A stretch of 64,000 bases of DNA, taken from a virus. The DNA lies in the IMG/VR virus record IMGVR_UViG_3300049215_000223, positions 62,001-126,000 of that record; one strand, written 5' to 3'. The notes under the pieces were generated by a model that had not been told where the DNA came from, ran no database searches, and saw only the letters and a list, made by a program, of their open reading frames with translations. Position 1 is the first letter of the stretch, and every line of letters starts with the position of its first letter. A program made the translations under genes and the position numbers. Below are positions 49,746-61,035 of the stretch, piece after piece.

Positions 49746-52700
49746 TCACCTAATGTACTGTATAAATACTCTAGAATTAGCTGGCTTGAGGACATTTATT
49801 AGCTCTTCCAGGGCTTCCTGGCTCTTTATGTTACTATTAACTATACCAAAGGAATCTATAATATTTACAGAAAAGTCAAATGAGCCAGTTTTTCGGTTAT
49901 TTAATATGCTGAAATTATTGTTTAAGGTCAGCAAAGAGTTAAAATCTAGCAGATAAGTGGTAAATAAATCAACTGTAACAGGTATTACGGTTGATAAATT
50001 ACTGCTGTAATTCACGTCCAAAGACTCCCCATAAGGAGCATAAAGAGGTCTTGACAAATCGCTTATTCTAAAATTATCAATTAAGGCAAATAGAGGGTTA
50101 GCTCCTGTATAATCGCTACCAATGAATAATTCATTGATTGGATCCTTGAAATTGATGTTTCCTACGACATTGTAGCCATCACCTGGCATGGAAGAGCCCA
50201 TAACAATTGGGAATTGACCAAAGACTAGACCAGTTCCAAATAATACGTTAGTCCACTCGTATCCATCCAAGAACAACCTAAGTTCGTCTGCACCGACCCC
50301 ACCATTAAATTTGTAGCTAGCTTTGACACGATGCCAGGTATTGCGAGCCCAGCGTGTTGGGGCTCTAACCAAGAAATCTGTTCCAGAAGCAGAGACACCA
50401 AAGTTAACGTAACCAAATGTATCTTTCCAAATAGAAATACGATCGCCTTGTAGTCCCTTTGGAATATACTTAACAACTACATGAGTATTTTGATTTGGTA
50501 ACTTCCTATTAAGTCTAATAACCTGTGTATCTAGCGTATCATTATTATTAGCAGTAGTTTGATATGTGATCAATAATGGCAAGTTGCTTGCAGGTAAAGT
50601 TTTACCTAGATAAATAGTCTTTTGATCGGTGCCTACAGTACCATTAGCAAAATAATCTGTTCCAGTTAGATCTCCAATGATTTTAACTGTAATTATCTGA
50701 AGGATAGGCTGACCAGTAACTACGGAGCTATTGGTCATGCTGACGCCTTCTTCCTGAATAGCGCGTTGCGTATCAATTTCTAGTTTGCCACCTGCGAAAT
50801 AATCAATACGAGGATCGCCAGATTTTAGTGTGACACTTAATATTTGGCTGGCTGGTGTAGATATCTTTACTGCCGTGTTATTAACGCTAACCGCATCTTC
50901 AATGATAGCACCAAAGGCATCAAAGTAGAATCTTTGGTGTGGATCATTGGCTGAATCAAAGAATGGATTGACCCAGAATTCAACAGTTCCTTGTTTTCTA
51001 GTATCCAATATACCATTATTAGGAACAATGATTGGATCTCTAGTAATAACAATACTTTGACCAAAGTTTTCATTAACAACTATAGAAGATTGGAAGTGTT
51101 GCTTATCAAATGGCGGAATAATATATGAATTAGCACTGTTTGTCAGTGGGAAGCTATCCATTGACAAAAGCATTAGTGTAGTAGAATCAGACTTCAATGG
51201 TTTCAATGAATTGAAATCTTTAGTAATTGAATTTTGGTTAGCTGGAATGGTCTCACCTACACGAGTATCGGTCAACATTACAGAGTAAATTTTAACTTGG
51301 TCTATGATTCCATTGAGCTGATGAGTTCCCGTAAAATCACTGCCCAAGTAAGCGTGTTCATGCAGTGGAGAAATTCTAATGCTGGTGTAGGTAGAATAAT
51401 CCAACTCATAGAATCCCTCTGACAAGAAGTATGGGACTCCTGGTAGGTTATAGCCATCTTCGAAAGTAAAGAATCCGTTCTGCAAACCGCTTCTATAGTC
51501 GCTAACATTAAGCACCTGATAAGAAGAGTTCGTGAAAGCAGGGATTGAGGTCTTAAGGGTAATACTATGTCTATCTGCTGATAGTCCAGAAATTACGTAA
51601 TATCCAGCAGCTGGTCCAGATTGGATATACAAATAATTATTGATATCCAAACCGCTGAATTGATTATAAGGGTCTGTAACAGTATTTGGTCCGGTGCTGC
51701 TCAAATTATAACCAACAGCTATTGGGTAGCTAAATCGAACCACTGGAACCAACTCACCGCCCTCACTGACAGTCATTGGATACTTTTCTTTTACACCAAT
51801 AGTCAGGGACTTCTTAGAGCTGGTTGGAGATGCACTCACATGAATAAAATTGATGTAAATATATCTGTTAGTGCTATCTAAAGATCCAAATGAATTGAAT
51901 GTTATAGTTTCATTTACCAATACGTTGCCAGCAGTACAACCATTAATGGTAACAGTGGCTGGGAAAGTTATGTTAGCAGCAGTACCGGCAATATTTACCG
52001 TTAAAGTTCTACCAATTACAGTATTGGTAGTTTGGTACAGTGGCACAAAATAACCATCGTAACCATCTTTAATGCCACCGGAATCAAATAATCCAGAGGA
52101 TGTATCAGCTACGTCATCAGCCGGGAAATATCCATCTGAGAAAACTGCGTATGGTGACAGAATGACTTTAGTTATGTGCGCTTCATCCAAAGAAATTGGC
52201 GGAGGCAAAGATGTCATCAAAACATTTTCATAACCATCGCTCCAAACATAATACTGTTTCTTAATACGTCTGTGATTAAACCCTAAAGTTCTAACTAAAA
52301 TTATATCTCCAGCAAATACATCATTAGAAACTGTCAATATATTATTGAAATTTGCATCTTTGGAAATAGAGTATGCTGGTCGAAGTGCTCTAACTCCAGG
52401 AATTTCATTTTCAGTATTAGAATAAATCTGAAATACTCCGCTAGAAACATTGGATGGAAGAGGTCCATTGATAGTTAGGGTGTTACCAGACACTGCTAAG
52501 ATAGCGAATACAACAGGAGATGTAATGCTATCAATTTTAATTGAATATCCTGGTTGAACGCCCAATGTAGTAAAGTTGAGGCTGAGTGATTGTACCAAAT
52601 TAGTACAGGAAGTGCCAGACAAGTCATTGCCTGAGATAAACGCATGAATGGTGGTTACTTCAATATTCGGCGCGACATCAATATCAGAGCTGACTGTGAA

Positions 52701-55700
52701 AGCAGTTCTATTAACAGAAAATCTTGCATTGGTCAATGTCGATGGCATTGGAGCATTAAGAGTCAAGTTTTGACCGTTGATATTGATGATTTGATATCCT
52801 GCTGGATTAAATCCAATTTCATCAATAAAAATTGTGTCTCCATTAAAAATATTGTAGGCACTGAAATTGATAGTAGAGGTAACCAGCGGACTACCCAAGG
52901 CAGTGTACAAATCAGTTCCGGCTACAATGTCACGAGTAACTGAACCGGCAATTTCTTCAGGATCAACTGTTCTGAATTTTTCATGAAGATATGGCTGTAA
53001 TTTCTGACCATACCTAATAATGTTTGGTACTTCAAATCCATCTAAGAATAGATGCAGCTCATCTCTACCATTAGCAGTATTTAGTTTCCAAGAAGCAGCA
53101 ACATGATGAGGCATGTTTGTATTCCAAGAAGATACGTCTGCACTCACAGAATAAGAAGTTTTATCTCTATCATACGCGCGGAAGTTCATGTATCCGCTTA
53201 CATCTTTGTAGATGGATAGACGATTCTTAGTCTTAGCCTCTCCGAAATCCAAAAGATAATGATCAAGATCTGAAACGAATGTAACGCCCTCATCTGCATA
53301 ACCATCTGCACCAATTTTGAAACTCAATGTGTTCACACCAGTTGTGATGCTCAAATTTGATGGCTTTGGAAGCACTAAGCTTTTGCTATCATAAAAGGAT
53401 CCGGTTGATGTAATTTTGAACTGGAAAGCCGAGCTACAGGGGCTGACATAGCCATCAATTACTCTGATGTACCATCTGTTGAAGTTTCCAGAAATATCTT
53501 TATTGTAATAAATGAATATACCATCTTTATTAGTATTAGGAGTTCCTAAAACATTAGAGTTCTTGTCAAGAGTAAAAGTACCATTAACAATAGTTGGATG
53601 ATATTCTGAAGCTCCAATAAAAACATTTCTAGGATTGATTTGATATCCGTCCTGAGTAATATTAAAAGTCAAATCGGCATCATTATCTAATCCATTCCAT
53701 TGCGGAACGATCCAACTTTCAAACGTACCTTCTTCTAGTCTCAGATTAGAGTTTGCCGGGAATGTAATGGTTTGGTTAGGCTCGCTCACCAATGTTCCGT
53801 CACCAAATTTTCCAGGCAATAATTCAATAGTGCCGGTGGTGACAAGAGGCTCTGGATTAAGTATACTGCTGCCGAGAGACCAGTTTTGAAACACTGATTC
53901 AATAACTTCTGGTTCAATATGAGAGATGGTCTTACCAATATTTTTGATAGCATTAACCGTAGGTCCTTGAATGAAAGAAGATAATGCAGCTACCAATGCG
54001 TCACGGTATCTTTCTCTAGGAAAATCAATATCAAAATTTGACAGCTGTGGAACATTGACTAGCGTACCAAAGTTCTTGAGCAATGCATCTCTCAGGGCTC
54101 CCGCTTTGTAGGTTACGAAGTACTGTGTATTTTCTGGAACTGTTTGACTTGTACGGAAGTCTAGGAAGTTGTCGCCATACTCATAGCTAATGATGATTTC
54201 ATCGGCAATGTAGGTATAATCAACGAAGTAATCACCTTTATTGTAATCAATTACTACGCGAGATAGATTGTTGATAGTGAATGTATAATCAATTTTAACT
54301 AATTGACCAACAACTGGCGTATTTGTTGCATTTAAAATTAACTTCACTGGATTACCAGCAACTATCGATGATGCGCCAAGTACAGCATTATCGGATACTC
54401 TCACCAAATTGAAAGTGTAGGTAATGTTAGAAGATAAGAATGGAATATTCTCATTTACATCAAGGAACAGATTACTTCCATCTGTTTGAATATTAGTAAA
54501 TACTTCCTTGGAGATCGGATTGACTGTAATATTGAATCCGCTACTGGTGGTGCTAAATGCAAAATTTAGTGGAGCAGTGCTATGAAGAATATCACTATAC
54601 TCATAAACCGATCTGACAAATTTTACTTGATTGGTTACTCCAGCCACGAAAGATGGAGAAAAAATACCAACGGCGCCATTTAGAATTTGATATGGTGCAC
54701 CAACTGCGCTATTCAAATACAGCTCATCTGACGGATCTAAAGAGGTGGGAACAATAGTTCCATCACCGAAAGATGTAAAAGCAAAACTCTTGTTCTTAGG
54801 ATTGAGAGCGCTGATACGGTAGTAAATATCTTCTACACTGATAACATGTGGAAACTGTGGAGAAACACTGTCATTCTTATAGGTAGCTGTACCTATGCTC
54901 AAGCCTTGTGTATTGGAGACTGCAACATAGACCACACCATTAGCATAATCTACCATGTAATCGCCAACATTGACTAGCCTATTAACGTTAGAGGCTTCAG
55001 CAAGTTCACGAGTAAACCATCTCTCTACTACGAATACGTTACCATTAGTAAACACCAAGCTGGTATTAAAGAATGATGCCAAGCTATCTTCTGTAGAAGA
55101 CGCCAGAGTGTTATTATTCAAAAAGATTTTAAAGACCTTAAGACCGCCTGAAGTGGTCAGGGTAGTATTTACAAACAATAATTCATTCGTGATAGTATTA
55201 AAAGAGGCTCTCTCACCAGTTTGCGATACTACATTAGGTGGATTATTGTATCTGAAATAGATTTTATTATCATTCCATCTGTCTAGAGTATAAATCTCTC
55301 CAGAAGTTTCATTGAAGATTCTAAAAACATTAGTAATTGGAGAGTTTACTGCCTGAATTACGTTAAGAGCCAATAATCTGTTTTGAATTCTTTCTTCTAA
55401 AACTTCTATATGTAAATCTGAATTATAATCGATGCCAGGAATTAATACCTGTTCATAATTAAAATTAATATTTCCGGTGTTGGTTACAAGATTGCCAGGA
55501 GGTAGTGCTACCAAATCAGAAGTATCTGGGTCATAAGTATAATCTAAGTCATTCTTATAAGTGAGTTGATAAAAATAGGTTGCTAGAGGTGGGAACGGAC
55601 CAGTACCGTTATTAGTAAGATCATTACCATATACATATACCTGACCAAGAGTGTAATCAATAGCATACTGACCTGGAGCAAATGGCAGTGCACTTAGTCT

Positions 55701-56900
55701 GAATGGAATCTCAACAACAAATGCCGGATGAACAGCACCAGGAATATTAGAGTTGGGATCAAGGAAGGTGACCCCGCCAGAAGTAGAAACGGCGCCACTA
55801 GATGTAACTATTGGAGCATACTGCAAACTAAAAATGTTGATAATAGGAGGCAGAGTTTCTCTAATTGATTCTAGAACAGTTGTAACTGTAACTGAAGTAG
55901 GATCAACTACTATTCCCAAATTCTTATATTCATACTGAACATCAACCTTTAAAATGTTATCAAGAGCAAAAGTTGGATCGCTCAATATTTTATCGCTTAA
56001 TCTGAGTTGATTATTTGCTAATTGTTGATATGTAAACCCAAAATCTTGGTCATATCTAGAATCTAGAATTTGATATCCTAAAGTTGAAATACTATAGGTA
56101 AATGTAGACGCATCATTGAATGTGAATACTACACTGGTTAATCTAGTAACTGGTGCATTGCTCAAATTCAATGTTAGAGAGTTAATGTTGAAGTCCCCCG
56201 TAAGATCGAGAGAATTTGGATGCAATGTTTCCAGTGCTGTCTGTTTTTGAAGGGTGACAGGATAACTTGGGAAATCAGTAAATGGAAATGTTTGTTGGGC
56301 AGAGGCGGTGCTTGGACCCAGACCAACTCTGCTAATTTCATAGGCAGCCTCTTCATTGAGTCTATCGAAAGGTCCTGCACCTCTAATTTTTCTCTCATCA
56401 GTAACGGTAAACGAAAGATAATTTTCATTCTTAACTTGACGAATATCGTACAGAGCACGAGCCAGGGCAACGGATAGGGACTGAATATACTTGCTAACTA
56501 CTGTATTGGAGTCTCCCAAATTATAGATATTATCATTAAAGTAACTTGTTAGATAATTCTGTACTGGATTGTCTGGTCCCAAAGGTCCATTAATCAAATA
56601 TCTATTGCTGACACCATCTGCAGAAATTTGCGCATCGCCATTGACAGACTCAAAAATATGAGATTGAACTGATTGGAAAGTTACATAATAGGCAGCCAGT
56701 GGTGTCAATGGTTGACATATGATATTCAAGGTGTCTTGGGACACCTTTATTATCTGCGCCTGAGAGTCAGGCACGTTAGGCGTTTCAGAAATTATGGAAA
56801 CGTTAGAAGTAACTAGATTAGGAGTCAAATCTTCAGTGAATTTGACACTTATGTTAGTGCTATCTATTACTTGAACGCTTACAATTCGAAGGATCTGCAT
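49746..56900 (-). CDS. Giant baseplate/tail protein with LamG-like domains, 2384 aa
   Basis: The largest gene of the window. Two concanavalin/LamG-type regions are visible: one starts near residue 1020 (GTFESWIVPQW) with ELHLFLDGFEVPN near 1280 and a matching end GTHQLNGIIDQVKIYS near 1850, so a long insertion splits it; the second runs about 1940-2290 with GTVEFWVNPFF, ELRLFLDGYEW and ALIDNFRISD. The insertion has three copies of a 75-residue beta repeat (NLTLNAPMP, TLTINGPLP, SITLKTSIP cores). The N-terminal 1000 residues are beta-rich with YEYKNLG- and VDYANG-like repeats. Next to Baseplate J it fits a wedge or tail-fibre-network protein, possibly glycan-binding. Confidence 0.8.
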   Translation of the reverse strand: MQILRIVSVQVIDSTNISVKFTEDLTPNLVTSNVSIISETPNVPDSQAQIIKVSQDTLNIICQPLTPLAAYYVTFQSVQSHIFESVNGDAQISADGVSNRYLINGPLGPDNPVQNYLTSYFNDNIYNLGDSNTVVSKYIQSLSVALARALYDIRQVKNENYLSFTVTDERKIRGAGPFDRLNEEAAYEISRVGLGPSTASAQQTFPFTDFPSYPVTLQKQTALETLHPNSLDLTGDFNINSLTLNLSNAPVTRLTSVVFTFNDASTFTYSISTLGYQILDSRYDQDFGFTYQQLANNQLRLSDKILSDPTFALDNILKVDVQYEYKNLGIVVDPTSVTVTTVLESIRETLPPIINIFSLQYAPIVTSSGAVSTSGGVTFLDPNSNIPGAVHPAFVVEIPFRLSALPFAPGQYAIDYTLGQVYVYGNDLTNNGTGPFPPLATYFYQLTYKNDLDYTYDPDTSDLVALPPGNLVTNTGNINFNYEQVLIPGIDYNSDLHIEVLEERIQNRLLALNVIQAVNSPITNVFRIFNETSGEIYTLDRWNDNKIYFRYNNPPNVVSQTGERASFNTITNELLFVNTTLTTSGGLKVFKIFLNNNTLASSTEDSLASFFNTSLVFTNGNVFVVERWFTRELAEASNVNRLVNVGDYMVDYANGVVYVAVSNTQGLSIGTATYKNDSVSPQFPHVISVEDIYYRISALNPKNKSFAFTSFGDGTIVPTSLDPSDELYLNSAVGAPYQILNGAVGIFSPSFVAGVTNQVKFVRSVYEYSDILHSTAPLNFAFSTTSSGFNITVNPISKEVFTNIQTDGSNLFLDVNENIPFLSSNITYTFNLVRVSDNAVLGASSIVAGNPVKLILNATNTPVVGQLVKIDYTFTINNLSRVVIDYNKGDYFVDYTYIADEIIISYEYGDNFLDFRTSQTVPENTQYFVTYKAGALRDALLKNFGTLVNVPQLSNFDIDFPRERYRDALVAALSSFIQGPTVNAIKNIGKTISHIEPEVIESVFQNWSLGSSILNPEPLVTTGTIELLPGKFGDGTLVSEPNQTITFPANSNLRLEEGTFESWIVPQWNGLDNDADLTFNITQDGYQINPRNVFIGASEYHPTIVNGTFTLDKNSNVLGTPNTNKDGIFIYYNKDISGNFNRWYIRVIDGYVSPCSSAFQFKITSTGSFYDSKSLVLPKPSNLSITTGVNTLSFKIGADGYADEGVTFVSDLDHYLLDFGEAKTKNRLSIYKDVSGYMNFRAYDRDKTSYSVSADVSSWNTNMPHHVAASWKLNTANGRDELHLFLDGFEVPNIIRYGQKLQPYLHEKFRTVDPEEIAGSVTRDIVAGTDLYTALGSPLVTSTINFSAYNIFNGDTIFIDEIGFNPAGYQIININGQNLTLNAPMPSTLTNARFSVNRTAFTVSSDIDVAPNIEVTTIHAFISGNDLSGTSCTNLVQSLSLNFTTLGVQPGYSIKIDSITSPVVFAILAVSGNTLTINGPLPSNVSSGVFQIYSNTENEIPGVRALRPAYSISKDANFNNILTVSNDVFAGDIILVRTLGFNHRRIKKQYYVWSDGYENVLMTSLPPPISLDEAHITKVILSPYAVFSDGYFPADDVADTSSGLFDSGGIKDGYDGYFVPLYQTTNTVIGRTLTVNIAGTAANITFPATVTINGCTAGNVLVNETITFNSFGSLDSTNRYIYINFIHVSASPTSSKKSLTIGVKEKYPMTVSEGGELVPVVRFSYPIAVGYNLSSTGPNTVTDPYNQFSGLDINNYLYIQSGPAAGYYVISGLSADRHSITLKTSIPAFTNSSYQVLNVSDYRSGLQNGFFTFEDGYNLPGVPYFLSEGFYELDYSTYTSIRISPLHEHAYLGSDFTGTHQLNGIIDQVKIYSVMLTDTRVGETIPANQNSITKDFNSLKPLKSDSTTLMLLSMDSFPLTNSANSYIIPPFDKQHFQSSIVVNENFGQSIVITRDPIIVPNNGILDTRKQGTVEFWVNPFFDSANDPHQRFYFDAFGAIIEDAVSVNNTAVKISTPASQILSVTLKSGDPRIDYFAGGKLEIDTQRAIQEEGVSMTNSSVVTGQPILQIITVKIIGDLTGTDYFANGTVGTDQKTIYLGKTLPASNLPLLITYQTTANNNDTLDTQVIRLNRKLPNQNTHVVVKYIPKGLQGDRISIWKDTFGYVNFGVSASGTDFLVRAPTRWARNTWHRVKASYKFNGGVGADELRLFLDGYEWTNVLFGTGLVFGQFPIVMGSSMPGDGYNVVGNINFKDPINELFIGSDYTGANPLFALIDNFRISDLSRPLYAPYGESLDVNYSSNLSTVIPVTVDLFTTYLLDFNSLLTLNNNFSILNNRKTGSFDFSVNIIDSFGIVNSNIKSQEALEELINVLKPANSRVFIQYIR

Positions 56901-56901
56901 A

Positions 56902-59900
56902 TTATCTTGTTTCAGTATTTATTACTATATTGTTTGGTTCAAAGAATTCATCTTCTTGTGCTACTATTTTTTGTACAGAACCTGCTGCTCCAGTTTTATT
57001 GAAGTACAAAATTCTAGCCCTAGAAATTCCTTGTACTGCCTGAGCTACGTTGATAAGAGTTGGTTGGTCCACAGTTAGTCCTAGTGTAGTTGTGGTAAGA
57101 GCAGAGGTCAGTTGGTTACGCAAATTCTGTAAAACAGTTGTGGTAGAACTGGTAAAGTTTGGATCAATTACGACATTCATAGTTAAGTCTAATTGAACAA
57201 GCTTTGCTTCTCTTGCCAGTACGTCTGCATTAATTGGTCTGGTTTCTTCCAGGTTGAAAGTGACGTCGCTGACCAGCTTATTGTAGTTGTAGTTAACTAC
57301 AATTCTTTCGTTTTGTTTTGGTGCCAGGTAATCATAAAAGACCTTGTAACGGGCGCCTAGACTTGGTTGCGTAAAAGATGTGGCAGTAAACTTAGTAGAT
57401 TGAGATGCGGTAAATCCGCTAGCCACATAGATCTTGTTAATAAACGCAAACTTCTTATTGGTATATAACGTTCCATTTCGAGTATATGATAAACTTTCTT
57501 GATCATTATCAGTTGTGTAATAGAAAGTTACTCTAATTTTATCACCTATTGATGGTAAATTATGAGTTTGAACATTTTGTGTGTTATTAGATGTTGCTGG
57601 TAAAACAAATTCTGTATTTGCTAGAGTTGGATCTGCTATCATATCATTAGAATACAATAAGTTATTTTGAATAGTAGTGTTGGTTGTATCATAAGTAACC
57701 AAGACTTCTAGAACCGTATTGTCGGTAACACTGGCAGTAACAACTTTTTCTACCTTGATGATTCTGGCAATTCTAACATTGGTTGGTAGAGTTGCAGATG
57801 AACTAAGGTTCAATGCAGTTCTCATGGCTTCTGCCAAATTAAGCTTCAATCCAGTGTTAGTTGCAGTGAAAACAATGTTTTGAGCATCTGCTAGCGTGGT
57901 ACCCGCTGCTGTAACGATACCAGTATTGATGATCTGGTCAGCAATTGTTCCTGTAATGCGGGTCGGTCCTCTTCTTAGAGAATCAAATTCAAAGAACATT
58001 ACTACAACAGAATCTCCAACTGCAGCTGGAGGAACTACTGGAAATAACACTTTATTATCGGTGACGTCTATGGTTCCAGTATAATTCCATACCTCTTGAC
58101 CATCCAAAAGTCTGATGATGGAAATTTGGTCGGGAGTTACTTTGCTTAGACCTTCTCCAATGGTTATTTTGTTAGTAACGACATCATAAGAAAGAATGTC
58201 CCACTGACCATTGTTATTAAAAGTTGTTTGACCTAGCAAACTAGATCCATAAATTTTGATTTTCTTATTGGTTAAATCAGCCAAGGTATCAAAGTTGACA
58301 GACAAGCTAGACAATGTAGCAGTACCATCTGCATTTGGTGACACATAGCCATCAGTGATAGAAAATAATACAATATCAGTGTTAGGCTCAATGACACAGA
58401 AGTTAACTCCAGATTGCGCTTCTGGCTTATTGATGGCTACCGTAAATTTACCAGTAGCAGGATCTATTGCCAGCTTATCAATTCTGTATTTGATAATTTC
58501 ATTGGTAAAACTAAATGGCTGAAATCTTCTAATATCTGTTGCTTGATAAACAGCCAGGACCCTATCTCCACTAACTGGCGTATTAATACCAGAGAAAATA
58601 AGCTGATAATTACCGTCAGAACCGATAACGATTGTTCCTTGATTATCTGGTGTCCAAATTTCTAGACCGTCCGATAATCTGACCACACTTAATATCTGAG
58701 AGCCAATCAAAGAAAAATCTGTACTTGGTAAATTAAGTTCTATCAAGATCTGATTACTTAGATTCTTTTGTACTATCTGATTTTCTCTTCTAAAGATATT
58801 AACTGGGCTAAAGTTATTAAATCCTACATTACTATTTAAGAAATAACCATTTCCAACTCTACTAGTTGGAAGTGAAGTAGTAGCTGAGGAAAATAGATCT
58901 GACAAGCTAGTGATGTATGTAACATCCAAATTGATAGTGCCAGCGGAAGTGTTGACCAAAGAGGACGGAATGGTAATCTGATTAGCGCTGCTACTGCCTT
59001 GAGTTAGAGTGGAATAAAATACGTCTACGCTATTCAAAATACCAGTAACTCTATCTCCTGCTTGAGCTGTAGTATCGCTTGGTAAAACAACTGTCGTCTG
59101 ATTTAGTAATTGGATACCAACTACAATAGTTGTATTGGCAACGTTACCGTCCCCTTGAGCAGTTGCATAAACCTCTTCATTGGTATTTTTCAAAACAATA
59201 GAATCAACAGAAGTTGTTACTACTGCCAAATTGGTAAATACAACAGCGAGTCTGTTGACAAAAGTTCCAGAGGTGACCTGCGTAACTGTACCGTCAATTT
59301 CCAAAAACTTCTTTGCAGAGATAACTGTATCTACTGGGTGGCTGACAGTGCCCTGGAAAAAGTTAGGATTACCAGAGTCACTGAATGAAACTAATTCATT
59401 TTTAATAGCATTACCCAAACCCCAATCCACGCTGTCTGTAACTGGACGAGGATTAAGTGAGTTAACTAAACCATCATAATCAGAGTATCTGTCATAGCTT
59501 ACAATCCAACTATAGTCCACTTGCAGTGTGTCGCTTGGAGCTGGGAGGGTATTTCCAGAAATCTGTATTCTGCCAGTAGTATTGAATGTCCCAGTATTAT
59601 CAAAGTTTTGATTTGTGATAATGTATCTTTCACCAGTGTTAACATTGAATACTCTGGTTACGTTGGTAGCGGGGGTGTGTAGCAGTTGGATGATAGAACG
59701 ATCACTTGTAACAGTACTATTTTCATTAGTGATAGCTAAATTCTGTTGAACTTCTGGAACTTGAAGTACATCTGTGAAAGTAGTTGTATCTTGTCCGTTA
59801 TATTGTCCCTTAATTCTATCTTCGCTAAAATTGGTAATCTTGTTGCTGACCCAGTGGAAAGTATCAAAACCGAATGGACTGCCGCCGTAAACGCCTGTGT

Positions 59901-61014
59901 CCTTTAAAAGTTGGAAATTACCAGAAACCCTGCCAAAGGAATCTGTGGTCATTGGTAAGAAATTGGCGCCACTAACAGATCCAGTTACCTGCAGAATAGT
60001 ATCCACAGGTTGGGCTGGAAGTTGTCCATTAGCAATATCATCAAGTCTCTTTTGATTAATGGTCTTATTGAGGTCGGCAGAAATTTGACCCAATACTACG
60101 TTGTTCTTTACGCTCGTAGGATCGTTGTTATTACTCTTATCTTGATAAATGAAACTGTCGGTATTTTGGACTAAGTTAGCTCCCAATACAACTACATCTA
60201 CTTTACCGCCTGTTCCCTCAGAAACGATGGTAAGGGTTCCATCTGCAGCTGCTGTAGTGATAGTGCCATCTCTAGTCATCAATGGGTTGCCCGGTCCAAT
60301 AACGGCAGCGTCTGAGACTCCAGTGGTACCTAGAGCGACGTTTAGATAGCCTAAGGTAGTTCCTACGCTGGAGCCGCTAAAAGAGGCTAGAACACGATTT
60401 CTAAAGGTAGCGTCGTTTTCTTGATCCGTTCCACCCGAAAAAGAGTTAATATTGGTTACGTTAGATACACCAGGGATATTACTTTGATTCAAGGAATAAG
60501 CACCGACGTTTCCAGCAGTACCAGCTGTTGTAGCTACAACGGTTACTTCTACGGCAAATTGATCGGTAATACCTACGAAAGCTAATTGGCTACTAAACTT
60601 ACTAGCAACGGAACGATAGAAGTTGGCAGATGCTGGTGTGACCGAAATACCAGCAGCAATACTGTAAGAGAATCCATTATTAGCAACAACCGTATCGCCC
60701 TTGTTAATACCAATAGGGGCGTTAATAGCTGAAAATGTTAATAGGGCAACGCCAGTAGATGGGGTAGATTGTTTTCTTACAACACCAAAGTTCTTAGCCA
60801 GCTTATCTAGATCTGTGCCTACAACCAATCTCATTGATTGTTGATTAGACACTCCAGACAATTCGTCATACAATAGGGCTAGCTGACTAGAAGGACCATC
60901 TACAAACAAATCCCTAGCCACTGTGCCGGGTTTTGTGTCTAAATCAGGCTGAGCCAATCTATAAAAGTCTATTAGGCTTAAGATAATTTCGTTTACAGAA
61001 CGTATGGTTACCAT
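56902..61014 (-). CDS. Baseplate J (gp6-like) wedge protein, 1370 aa
   Basis: The N-terminus (SLIDFYRLAQPDLDTKPGTVARDLFVD) and the block TAGTAGNVGAYSLNQSNIPGV followed by SFSGGTDQENDATFRNRVLASF (about residues 165-215) are the Baseplate_J signature that starts wedge assembly in contractile-tail phages. The C-terminal third has a second J-type pattern (NADVLAREAKLVQLDLTM, then TLGLTVDQPTLINVAQAVQG). The middle 800 residues are extra beta domains, making it far longer than T4 gp6. It lies directly after the gp25-type gene, the normal order. Its stop is one base from the start of the 2384-residue gene. Confidence 0.92.
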   Translation of the reverse strand: MVTIRSVNEIILSLIDFYRLAQPDLDTKPGTVARDLFVDGPSSQLALLYDELSGVSNQQSMRLVVGTDLDKLAKNFGVVRKQSTPSTGVALLTFSAINAPIGINKGDTVVANNGFSYSIAAGISVTPASANFYRSVASKFSSQLAFVGITDQFAVEVTVVATTAGTAGNVGAYSLNQSNIPGVSNVTNINSFSGGTDQENDATFRNRVLASFSGSSVGTTLGYLNVALGTTGVSDAAVIGPGNPLMTRDGTITTAAADGTLTIVSEGTGGKVDVVVLGANLVQNTDSFIYQDKSNNNDPTSVKNNVVLGQISADLNKTINQKRLDDIANGQLPAQPVDTILQVTGSVSGANFLPMTTDSFGRVSGNFQLLKDTGVYGGSPFGFDTFHWVSNKITNFSEDRIKGQYNGQDTTTFTDVLQVPEVQQNLAITNENSTVTSDRSIIQLLHTPATNVTRVFNVNTGERYIITNQNFDNTGTFNTTGRIQISGNTLPAPSDTLQVDYSWIVSYDRYSDYDGLVNSLNPRPVTDSVDWGLGNAIKNELVSFSDSGNPNFFQGTVSHPVDTVISAKKFLEIDGTVTQVTSGTFVNRLAVVFTNLAVVTTSVDSIVLKNTNEEVYATAQGDGNVANTTIVVGIQLLNQTTVVLPSDTTAQAGDRVTGILNSVDVFYSTLTQGSSSANQITIPSSLVNTSAGTINLDVTYITSLSDLFSSATTSLPTSRVGNGYFLNSNVGFNNFSPVNIFRRENQIVQKNLSNQILIELNLPSTDFSLIGSQILSVVRLSDGLEIWTPDNQGTIVIGSDGNYQLIFSGINTPVSGDRVLAVYQATDIRRFQPFSFTNEIIKYRIDKLAIDPATGKFTVAINKPEAQSGVNFCVIEPNTDIVLFSITDGYVSPNADGTATLSSLSVNFDTLADLTNKKIKIYGSSLLGQTTFNNNGQWDILSYDVVTNKITIGEGLSKVTPDQISIIRLLDGQEVWNYTGTIDVTDNKVLFPVVPPAAVGDSVVVMFFEFDSLRRGPTRITGTIADQIINTGIVTAAGTTLADAQNIVFTATNTGLKLNLAEAMRTALNLSSSATLPTNVRIARIIKVEKVVTASVTDNTVLEVLVTYDTTNTTIQNNLLYSNDMIADPTLANTEFVLPATSNNTQNVQTHNLPSIGDKIRVTFYYTTDNDQESLSYTRNGTLYTNKKFAFINKIYVASGFTASQSTKFTATSFTQPSLGARYKVFYDYLAPKQNERIVVNYNYNKLVSDVTFNLEETRPINADVLAREAKLVQLDLTMNVVIDPNFTSSTTTVLQNLRNQLTSALTTTTLGLTVDQPTLINVAQAVQGISRARILYFNKTGAAGSVQKIVAQEDEFFEPNNIVINTETR

Positions 61015-61035
61015 ATTTTATCCTTAAAGTAGACT

